From positions 32,616 through 96,615 of the forward strand of contig CANFMT010000007.1 of assembly GCA_947448415.1 (NCBI GenBank): 64,000 bases of DNA, in the 5' to 3' direction. Under the pieces are notes generated by a model. The model was not told the origin of the DNA. It worked only from the letters and a program-made list of their open reading frames with translations, and did no database searches. This document shows positions 26,613 to 33,561 of this stretch, in pieces. The DNA comes from Burkholderiaceae bacterium (GTDB taxonomy: Bacteria > Pseudomonadota > Gammaproteobacteria > Burkholderiales > Burkholderiaceae). Position numbers and translations under genes: made by a program. Each line of letters opens with the position of its first letter. The stretch's first letter is position 1.

Positions 26613-28649
26613 ATGCAGAATCAAGAACTTGTAATACCACCAAATACCCAAAACATTCCATCGCTGTTAAAGGAAAGAAATAACTGGCTATGCTGGAAAA
26701 AGGCAGAGCCAAAGCCGAATGGTAGGTACGGAAAACGCCCCGCTAATATTAATGGTCGACTTATTAATGCACATGACACTGCCGAGCACGTAGATCTAGA
26801 GACCGCCTATCAAAGCTACATCTCCAATAAATCTCAACTTGCTGGGATTGCACTCGACCTTCCAGTCGAGCCTATTATTTATGGCTATAGCAATACTGGA
26901 GAACCTCTCTACCTGATTGGCGGAGACATTGATGAATGCGTGGTCATTAAAGACGGCAAACTAACCTTAAGCGCTCAAGCGATGAGTGATTTAAAGCAGC
27001 TCTATCAGCCATACTGGGAAATTTCACCCTCCGGAACAGGAATTAGGTGGTTTGGGTTGCATACGAGACCACTTAAAGGCGGCAATAAAAATGGGCGTGA
27101 AATGTATTCAAGCGGTCGATTCTTGACTGTCACCGGAAAAAGTAAAGGTGGGCAAATAACTACACTGCCATCTAGCATCGAAGTCTTGGAGCGAGAGTGG
27201 TTTGGATCAACCAAATCCGCAGACATTAATAGTGATCTACTCGCACACCTGTCATCTACCCCCTATCAATTACCCCAGCGGATTAATGATGGCGAGGGCC
27301 GCAACGCCGGCCTACTAAGTCATGCTGGACACTTAAGGGCAAAAGGTCTTAACCAGGAGGAAATTGAACTGGGCTGCATTGAATTTAACCAGCAAAAAAT
27401 TAATCCGCCACTCCCACTTGAAAAGGTATTAGATCTTTCTAGACGCTATGCGGAAGAAAAAATCACTGCAAATAACCCCGAACCAATTGGCGTCGCATAC
27501 AGCAGAAAAAAAGAGTTTGAACTTAATTTAGACTCAGGACTGATTAAGCTTGTGGCCACATCACCCAAGAGACCTTTTATTGCTGGCAATGACATCATCC
27601 CTCTGGGTTCGTATAGTGCATTGGGTGGGTTTGGTGGCATCGGAAAAACAAATACCATCATCTCTCTAGCGGCGCAGGCATCAATAGGAGGATCATTTGC
27701 TGGCAGATCATGTGAGGAAACGTGCGTATTAATGCTAGCGTGTGAAGATAGCGAAGCTGAAATTAATGCTAGATTTTGCGCTTCCATTGAAAGCCTTCCC
27801 AAAGAAAAACAAAATCAGGCAATCAGAAATATCAGAGTATTTAGTCTTGTTGGCCAAGATGTCCACATGGTCAAAATGGAAGGTAGAAATGCCGAACCCA
27901 CAGGCAAATCCGCAGTGCTAATTAATGCAGTAAAGCAGCTCAAGCAGCAGACTGGTATTGATAGGTGCCTTGTCATTATTGATCATGCACGGATGATTGC
28001 TAGTGTTGATTGGAATGATTCAGCCCATGCAACCGTCTTTACAAGAGAAATGCAGCACATTGCATCAGAAACTAGCGCTGGTTTGGTTGTTTTGACCCAT
28101 ACCAATAAGGCAGCGCTGAACTCAAAACATGAATCTGGCCAAGGTGATGTGTCAGGATCTACTGCCATCGTTGATAACGCTCGTTGGGTTGCCCTTTTAC
28201 ATGTTATGGGAGAAGCAGACGCTAAATCACTTGGGATTGCACCAGAGGCAAAACAAAACTATGTATCACTCGATATTGTTAAGACCAACTATTGCGCAAT
28301 GGGAAGAATTGGCTGGTTTTTAAAACGCACTGTCGAGCATCACTCGGTATCAGTACTTGAGTATGTTGAATTAGCTAAACCCACCCTCTCAAAGCCAGGA
28401 GATAACGCTCTTGAAAAACGACTCATTGAATACCTGAAAAGTCATCCTGGCTTAACGATGAATAAGCTCAAGGGATATGCTGGCACCCAAGGCGTATTTA
28501 AGGCTAGCGAAAAAGCAGTTACCTCTGCCATTCAAGAACTGATTGACAAAGACATGGTCAAACTAGAAATGCCTTCAGATGAGCAACGTAAAGAACTTGG
28601 TTTACCCAAAAATACTGCGGGGATTCTGATTGTGTCGGGGGGTATTTAA
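26613..28649 (+). CDS. Replication protein: AEP-like primase domain plus PriCT-like linker plus RepA-type AAA helicase domain (TTG 26601 alternative start)
   Basis: N-term NNWLCWKKAEPKPNGRYGKRPAN..GGDIDECV (DhD) and SPSGTGIRWFG; GLNQEEIELGCIEFNQQKINPPLPLEKVLDLSRRYAEE; Walker A GGFGGIGKT, Walker B CLVIIDHA, VVLTHTNK. Confidence 0.8.
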   Translation: MQNQELVIPPNTQNIPSLLKERNNWLCWKKAEPKPNGRYGKRPANINGRLINAHDTAEHVDLETAYQSYISNKSQLAGIALDLPVEPIIYGYSNTGEPLYLIGGDIDECVVIKDGKLTLSAQAMSDLKQLYQPYWEISPSGTGIRWFGLHTRPLKGGNKNGREMYSSGRFLTVTGKSKGGQITTLPSSIEVLEREWFGSTKSADINSDLLAHLSSTPYQLPQRINDGEGRNAGLLSHAGHLRAKGLNQEEIELGCIEFNQQKINPPLPLEKVLDLSRRYAEEKITANNPEPIGVAYSRKKEFELNLDSGLIKLVATSPKRPFIAGNDIIPLGSYSALGGFGGIGKTNTIISLAAQASIGGSFAGRSCEETCVLMLACEDSEAEINARFCASIESLPKEKQNQAIRNIRVFSLVGQDVHMVKMEGRNAEPTGKSAVLINAVKQLKQQTGIDRCLVIIDHARMIASVDWNDSAHATVFTREMQHIASETSAGLVVLTHTNKAALNSKHESGQGDVSGSTAIVDNARWVALLHVMGEADAKSLGIAPEAKQNYVSLDIVKTNYCAMGRIGWFLKRTVEHHSVSVLEYVELAKPTLSKPGDNALEKRLIEYLKSHPGLTMNKLKGYAGTQGVFKASEKAVTSAIQELIDKDMVKLEMPSDEQRKELGLPKNTAGILIVSGGI

Positions 28650-28707
28650 ATGATGTCGTATAACACCCCCCAAGTAAAGCAAGCGCCAAGTACAACATGG
28701 CGGAAAA

Positions 28708-28834
28708 CTCAAAAACCGGGCGCAGGCCCAAGCTGGTTATGCGTTTGCGCCGGGTTTTTAGTCCCGGGTAAATTGCGCACCTCAAAACCTGGCGCTGGGG
28801 CCAATAAATACAAGGGTTTGCGCCGGGTATTTTT
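28708..28834 (+). repeat. Two tandem imperfect stem-loops sharing right arm TTTGCGCCGGGT
   Basis: CTCAAAAACCGGGCGCAGG...TTTGCGCCGGGTTTTT and CTCAAAACCTGGCGCTGG...TTTGCGCCGGGTATTTTT; TTTGCGCCGGGT at 28744 and 28817. Confidence 0.65.
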
Positions 28835-28840
28835 CTCTTA

Positions 28841-28898
28841 CGTCCTTACGGACGGTGCGTGCCTTTACCCACACGCCACCGATCCTTCGTTTAAGGGG
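28841..28898 (+). ncRNA. Structured leader of three consecutive hairpins upstream of the 117-aa ORF (unclassified)
   Basis: CGTCC-TTAC-GGACG; GGTGCGTG...CACGCCACC (one bulge); CCTT-CGTTT-AAGG, ending 7 nt before ATG 28906. Confidence 0.4.
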
Positions 28899-28905
28899 AC
28901 TTTCC

Positions 28906-29259
28906 ATGCGATCTAACACTGCGCTGCCACCACTGATTAATCAGCCCCTATATTTGCAGATCCAAGGTCTTAAAGAACAGGTTGCTTTATCTGATCTAAA
29001 GAGGAGCTTAGTCAGCACCATGCCCACATACACGCTTGAAGAAAAGTTAGTGCTCTGGATTACCTCGCTCACGCCAGCGCAGCTACAAAGGCCATACACG
29101 ACCATAGAAGTCATCAAACTAGCATCACTCACTGGCAAATACCGAAACCAGCCTGCATTGCAACAAGTGGCCCAAATCTTACGCAAACACGGATTTGAGC
29201 ATAAACGTAGCTGGACTAATGCAAGCCGAAATCAAAGATATTGGAAATTTAAAGGATAA
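28906..29259 (+). CDS. Hypothetical protein; C-terminal region resembles the winged-helix tail of phage primases / VapE-type proteins
   Basis: MRSNTALPPLINQPLYLQ...TTIEVIKLASLTGKYRNQPALQQVAQILRKHGFEHKRSWTNASRNQRYWKF. Confidence 0.6.
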   Translation: MRSNTALPPLINQPLYLQIQGLKEQVALSDLKRSLVSTMPTYTLEEKLVLWITSLTPAQLQRPYTTIEVIKLASLTGKYRNQPALQQVAQILRKHGFEHKRSWTNASRNQRYWKFKG

Positions 29260-29262
29260 GAA

Positions 29263-29823
29263 ATGTTGGGTACATCAAAAGATATACACATGAAAATCAC
29301 TGCATATAGAGTTGTTGCAAAAATGGCTAGCATCACGATTCATAACCTACCTTTTAGCAATACGTACGATCACAATGAAGGCATCAAGAGCGGAAATTTA
29401 TATTCTTACCAAATGGAACATTTACCAATTGAAGCCCAAATCATCCTGGCAGAACATCAACTAAATAAAGCGCGTGATTGTATTTTGTCGTGGAGGAAGA
29501 AGGATACTGAAAGCCGCATAAATACTCTTGTGGGGACTAATGATCGAGAGCGATATAGTATTTTCAAAAATGCGCCGGAATATCTGGGCACTCAAATGTA
29601 TGCAGTATTGAAAGTTTTTGCTCAGATTGACCGAAGCACCGCCAAAGAGTGGCTTAGGTTAAACCGCAATTACAAGCTAGATATTAGCCAAATTGAGAGA
29701 AACTACCCAAATAAAACAGGGTGCTATAAAAAAAGAATGGCGGCTCTAACCCCAGTGCTGGTGCAATATCTTGATTTGGCTGATCAATACATCGCTAACT
29801 TGTTGCTGCATTACAAATCATAA
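29263..29823 (+). CDS. Hypothetical protein (186 aa)
   Basis: Open frame with RBS-like AAGGATAAG before ATG, on the element strand; no recognised family. Confidence 0.6.
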   Translation: MLGTSKDIHMKITAYRVVAKMASITIHNLPFSNTYDHNEGIKSGNLYSYQMEHLPIEAQIILAEHQLNKARDCILSWRKKDTESRINTLVGTNDRERYSIFKNAPEYLGTQMYAVLKVFAQIDRSTAKEWLRLNRNYKLDISQIERNYPNKTGCYKKRMAALTPVLVQYLDLADQYIANLLLHYKS

Positions 29824-29873
29824 AACACCCAAGAACTAAGAAGCGCTAGATTAGGTAGACGCAAATATAAGCC

Positions 29874-30287
29874 TTATTTACTAAGGAATTTATCCAACCA
29901 TCCTTGCTTTGGGGCTTCCTTGCAAACATACTCCAATACGCTTTCTTCGGCTGTTTCCCTGGTGATATATTTCCAGTCTGCTTGATCTAAGATCGTTTGC
30001 GGACCATCTGTATTTAAACCCTTATAAGCAGTACCAGCCAATCTACGAGCCTGAGTGGTCTTACAGTTGTATTCCTTCAGCTGTTTTGCTGACATGTTTG
30101 CGCTCCTGACAACAAGTTTTATCCAAGCAGTCACAATATCGCCATTACGCTTCAGAGAGGTCTTATCTACATATATATCCGCCGAATCGTTGGAATTTAC
30201 GCCTACCCACTTTGGATCAACAGCATTTTGACCAAAGGCTGCCCCTGCAAAAATCAAAAGATAAAAACAAATTAATAGTGATTTCAT
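29874..30287 (-). CDS. Secreted surface-adhesin protein E-like protein
   Basis: Signal peptide MKSLLICFYLLIFAGAAFGQ, then WVGVNSNDSADIYVDKTSLKRNGDIVTAWIKL...LEYVCKE pattern. Confidence 0.75.
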   Translation of the reverse strand: MKSLLICFYLLIFAGAAFGQNAVDPKWVGVNSNDSADIYVDKTSLKRNGDIVTAWIKLVVRSANMSAKQLKEYNCKTTQARRLAGTAYKGLNTDGPQTILDQADWKYITRETAEESVLEYVCKEAPKQGWLDKFLSK

Positions 30288-30468
30288 GGAAACAAATAGC
30301 AAAGATTATTAATTTGATAAGTGTATCTCTTATAAAAAAGAAGTTAAAGTTAAGCAACTGATCCGCGCGCTACCCTTAGAAAAAATTGCTTGTTTTACAT
30401 AATATCCCTGCAAATATGTCATGCTGGTATTAGAAGTGATTTTTAACCCTTAACACTCTGCCTAAGGT

Positions 30469-30648
30469 ATGAAAACTCAACCTAAAACCAAATTCAACCC
30501 AAGTAATGACGGGCTTACCCTTAACGAAGTTGGGGCTGCCATGGGGGTCACCCGTGAGAGGGTTAGGCAGATCGAAGCCAAAGCCCTGATAAAGCTACGA
30601 AAGAAGCTGAATCATCAAAACATTCAACGCATTAGCCACATTCTCTGA
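30469..30648 (+). CDS. Sigma-70 region 4-like miniprotein (59 aa), not in the supplied ORF track
   Basis: MKTQPKTKFNPSNDGLTLNEVGAAMGVTRERVRQIEAKALIKLRKKLNHQNIQRISHIL*; VTRERVRQIEAKALIKLR is the sigma-70 region 4.2 HTH signature. Confidence 0.8.
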   Translation: MKTQPKTKFNPSNDGLTLNEVGAAMGVTRERVRQIEAKALIKLRKKLNHQNIQRISHIL

Positions 30649-30667
30649 CCTTATTGGAATCAAATTA

Positions 30668-31033
30668 ATGAACAACCACGCCAATCAAGTTAAGGAATTC
30701 TCATGGGATGCTTTTGATGAGTTTTTCTCCATTCAAAACATCATGGAAAGTCAGGGGCAATACCAAGAACTAGCTCTAGATGCGCTTAAGCAGATTCCGA
30801 GCAAAGAAGATAAGGCTAGGCTAATCACCTTGTTGGATTTACGCCTCATAACCCTGCTTGAGCTCTTACAAGGCCATGGTGACTCATATAAAGATAAATC
30901 AGGCGCCTTAATTTTTGATGACACTATCGCTGCCAGATTGCAAATTAACAATGACCTCTGCTCATCACTTGGGCTTCCTCGAAATAGGCGAGATCGTTTA
31001 AGTCGATTTCTTGAACAGTACGAATCCCTCTAA
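30668..31033 (+). CDS. Hypothetical protein (121 aa)
   Basis: Open frame MNNHANQVKEFSWDAFDEFF..., 20 nt after the sigma-like gene. Confidence 0.55.
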   Translation: MNNHANQVKEFSWDAFDEFFSIQNIMESQGQYQELALDALKQIPSKEDKARLITLLDLRLITLLELLQGHGDSYKDKSGALIFDDTIAARLQINNDLCSSLGLPRNRRDRLSRFLEQYESL

Positions 31034-31069
31034 GTGATTGCCAGCTTATAACTATTTTAAGGAGTCCAC

Positions 31070-31423
31070 ATGGGCGGCATAGACAAACAAAAACCCGTAA
31101 ATCACCAATTTCTCAACTGTGAACTTGAATTTGAATGTCCAATGAATTGGTTTGATCTGACGCCCACCCATGATGCTAAGGTTAAATATTGTGAAGCATG
31201 CAACAAAGATGTTCACCTTTGCGTTACGCAGGAAGATTTGGATGCCCATGCCGAACAAAGGCACTGTATTGCATATTTCAAAGACCCAGACTTAAGCACA
31301 CGTTTTAAGTTACAACGTGAAGTTTGCGAAACTCTAGTCCCGGGCAACAGAGTAAGAATGCTAACGGGATATCCAGCAGTAACCAAAAGAATTTCTGATA
31401 TTTTTAGCAAGGATGACGAATGA
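31070..31423 (+). CDS. Cys-rich hypothetical protein, probable zinc-binding
   Basis: RBS AAGGAG before ATG; FECPMNWFDLTPTHDAKVKYCEACNKDVHLCVTQEDL Cys pattern. Confidence 0.7.
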   Translation: MGGIDKQKPVNHQFLNCELEFECPMNWFDLTPTHDAKVKYCEACNKDVHLCVTQEDLDAHAEQRHCIAYFKDPDLSTRFKLQREVCETLVPGNRVRMLTGYPAVTKRISDIFSKDDE

Positions 31424-31487
31424 AAGCCGTAATTATCATTTTGGCCATGGCTTAAAACAAGCTCTAATTCATATGAAGGCATCTAAG

Positions 31488-31817
31488 ATGAAAAATTTAT
31501 TCCTGCTAGCGGCTTTTGTCTCAAGCATATCTCTCGCCCAAACAACCTACTATTCCGATCAGTACGGAATGCCTCAGGGATCTGCAACACGGGCGGGCAA
31601 TACTACTTACTATTCGAATCAATATGGAATGCCCCAGGGATCGGCTACCCAGTCAGGAAATACAACTTACTACAGCAATCAATACGGTATGCCACAAGGG
31701 TCAGCCACACAATCAGGAAATACTACCTACTACAACAATCAATACGGTATGCCTCAGGGATCTACTACAACCATAGGGCCCACCCCAATACAACCAATTA
31801 GACCCTATGGAAGATAA
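31488..31817 (+). CDS. Secreted tandem-repeat protein (20-aa repeat TTYYSNQYGMPQGSATQSGN)
   Basis: Signal peptide MKNLFLLAAFVSSISLAQ followed by about 4 repeats; alternative start 31473. Confidence 0.8.
   Translation: MKNLFLLAAFVSSISLAQTTYYSDQYGMPQGSATRAGNTTYYSNQYGMPQGSATQSGNTTYYSNQYGMPQGSATQSGNTTYYNNQYGMPQGSTTTIGPTPIQPIRPYGR
31542..31766 (+). repeat. 60-bp coding tandem repeat, 3 full units plus a partial fourth
   Basis: Units at 31542, 31602, 31662, 31722 encode TTYYS[DN]QYGMPQGSAT..GN. Confidence 0.92.
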
Positions 31818-32039
31818 ATGGATACCCTGGATAAATATAAATACGACTCAATAACGGCTCAATTGAGACTCGATCTCCCAAATTACACAGATGAAGAGCG
31901 CACCAAATATATTGATTTACTGGAAATTATGCTAGATAACCATATGATTTACGAGCTTGAAGTTAATGGCGGCAAGGAAAACTTTACTCGATTCATTGAC
32001 GCATATGCTGACAGACTTTTGGAATGGAAATATAAATGA
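31818..32039 (+). CDS. Hypothetical protein (73 aa)
   Basis: ATG immediately follows the preceding stop; MDTLDKYKYDSITAQLRLDLPNYTDEERTKYIDLLEIML. Confidence 0.55.
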   Translation: MDTLDKYKYDSITAQLRLDLPNYTDEERTKYIDLLEIMLDNHMIYELEVNGGKENFTRFIDAYADRLLEWKYK

Positions 32040-32054
32040 ATTTAAGGGGTACAC

Positions 32055-32258
32055 ATGAATAGAAATAATGGCTATTTGATGGAAGATGGTCCAGAAGATG
32101 TGAATGAATACCCTCTTTCCATAAGATTTACCTATCAGAGAGCCATCTTAACCGCTATCGCTCAAGCAAAGATTACTGACGGAACGTATAGGCCACAAAA
32201 AATCATTTGCCAACTACCAACGAAAGTCAATGGGGATGGTTTGTTAAATGGCCGGTGA
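32055..32258 (+). CDS. Hypothetical protein (67 aa)
   Basis: Open frame after AAGGGG RBS-like sequence; MNRNNGYLMEDGPEDVNEYPLSIRF. Confidence 0.45.
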   Translation: MNRNNGYLMEDGPEDVNEYPLSIRFTYQRAILTAIAQAKITDGTYRPQKIICQLPTKVNGDGLLNGR

Positions 32259-32301
32259 AATCAGAAGTCTAATTAATACTAAACCTTGAAAATCTATAAA
32301 T

Positions 32302-32685
32302 ATGAAAATTATTCTACTCATCGCATTGCTAATAACGATCTCTATGCCAGTACTGAGTCAAACTAAACCCCCTGCAAACCTAACGCCAAAAAAATTTAGT
32401 GACACAATTGCAAAAGGTCGCTGCGTTACATTTATGTCAGATGGCAATACAGCAAAAGATTTTGCAGAATTTGGAATCACCCCATCCAATATGTGCTCCT
32501 GCGTTCAAGAGGAAATGAATTATCTTGTTTCAGATCCTCTAGCCCTTAGACTTATGACGGCAATTGCGAAACAAAACTCTAATATCAAAATAACTGAAGA
32601 GGAGGAAAAAGTGGCTACAGAATGGAATGGACTATTCTCAAGCTCTTTTAAGGCATGCATGTATAAATTGCGTCGCAATAACTAA
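32302..32685 (+). CDS. Secreted hypothetical protein (127 aa)
   Basis: Signal peptide MKIILLIALLITISMPVLSQ, Cys residues in the mature part (GRCVTF, NMCSCVQE, KACMYK). Confidence 0.65.
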   Translation: MKIILLIALLITISMPVLSQTKPPANLTPKKFSDTIAKGRCVTFMSDGNTAKDFAEFGITPSNMCSCVQEEMNYLVSDPLALRLMTAIAKQNSNIKITEEEEKVATEWNGLFSSSFKACMYKLRRNN

Positions 32686-32861
32686 AATTACCTCATACTG
32701 CTTGACACATCAATTCGAGAGTCAATGCAAGGAAATAAAGATGAATTGATTGTTGAAGCGCTATTACTGACACAACTCATTAAGGTATTTTCATGCATCT
32801 GACTCCTTATGCCAATAAAATATTAAAACGTACTAGCAAAATACGATGAGCTATAGGTGGA

Positions 32862-33101
32862 GTGATGAGGTACATTTATTTCTATTTAGCAATTGGAGTC
32901 ATTGTCACGGTAGTCTCTTACATATCCTACTATCGCAAAGAAAAAGATATTTCTGAGGTTGTTCACGATAAGCTACATGAGTTGCGTAATGATGACTCCT
33001 TCTCATTCCAAAGCGCCAATATTCTGGGACATCTTTTAGCCTTCGTTTTCAGTGCAGCTTTTTGGCCATTATTGGTTTTTAAGAAAATATTTAGGAAATG
33101 A
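32862..33101 (+). CDS. Small membrane protein (79 aa)
   Basis: Two hydrophobic segments (YIYFYLAIGVIVTVVSYISYY; ANILGHLLAFVFSAAFWPLLVF). Confidence 0.5.
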   Translation: MMRYIYFYLAIGVIVTVVSYISYYRKEKDISEVVHDKLHELRNDDSFSFQSANILGHLLAFVFSAAFWPLLVFKKIFRK

Positions 33102-33278
33102 CGTGTGTATGCCCTATTTTTTACCGGGCGCTCTATACGAGATACTTAAACCTACCCCTGTAGCATGTGTTAATTGGTCCATGCCACCACCCCATCTAGC
33201 CCACCTGCCTAAGGCATATACGATGAATTCGCATTTTTAATTGAGAAATTTCCATACAGGTCTGATCTCGATTTAGCT

Positions 33279-33296
33279 TGTCCAAATTCTGTCCAA
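33279..33296 (+). promoter_or_regulatory. Paired TGTCCAA direct repeat (11-bp period); candidate integrase arm-type sites, right end
   Basis: TGTCCAAATTCTGTCCAA, same spacing and orientation as 25337-25354. Confidence 0.55.
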
Positions 33297-33394
33297 GTCA
33301 CAGCATTAAATACGTTAATATCAAACCCTAAGGAATTAGAAGAATATTTTTAGACTGCTGTAAGTTGTTGATTCTTATTACACTCGCAAAATGT

Positions 33395-33455
33395 TGATGG
33401 TCTTCGGTGATGCGAAGAAAGTGGTTGAAGAGATGGTTAAAGCTGTTGAATAAGC
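33395..33455 (+). repeat. attR: 61-bp direct repeat of the pntB 3' end including stop codon
   Basis: Perfect match to 25150-25210. Confidence 0.95.
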
Positions 33456-33473
33456 AAAGTTAACTGCTGAATA

Positions 33474-33498
33474 AAAAGCCGCCTGCGGGCGGTTTTTT
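33474..33498 (+). terminator. Probable original pnt operon terminator, now separated from pntB by the element
   Basis: AAAAGCCGCC-TGCG-GGCGGTTTTTT just downstream of attR. Confidence 0.85.
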
Positions 33499-33561
33499 AT
33501 TGCGCTAATATAGGCAGAAAGTATCTGCAGAATACTGAACAATTAACCTATTAGAGACAAT

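Larger units (their letters stand above)
25211..33455 (+). mobile_element. Integrative element in pntB, about 8.2 kb, tyrosine-integrase type; no recognised phage structural or conjugation genes
   Basis: 61-bp perfect att repeats flank it; integrase adjacent to attL; the native pnt operon terminator lies beyond attR; interior genes are accessory. Confidence 0.92.

Noticed and set aside
28708-28834. Possible integron attC sites
   Set aside because: Arms lack the characteristic attC R-box (RYYYAAC/GTTRRRY) arrangement and there is no IntI-type integrase insertion domain visible.
28650-28916. 88-aa ORF after the replication gene
   Set aside because: It spans the tandem stem-loops and structured leader; composition is determined by the repeats and it overlaps the next start, so it is unlikely to be coding.
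31542-31766. Possible CRISPR-like repeat array
   Set aside because: The 60-bp repeats are contiguous coding units without spacers.
33052-33240. 62-aa ORF overlapping the small membrane protein gene
   Set aside because: Out of frame with the preceding better-supported ORF, no clear RBS or family resemblance.
25150-33455. Possible transposon or complete prophage
   Set aside because: The flanking repeats are direct and gene-derived, not terminal inverted repeats; no transposase, terminase, capsid or tail genes recognised.
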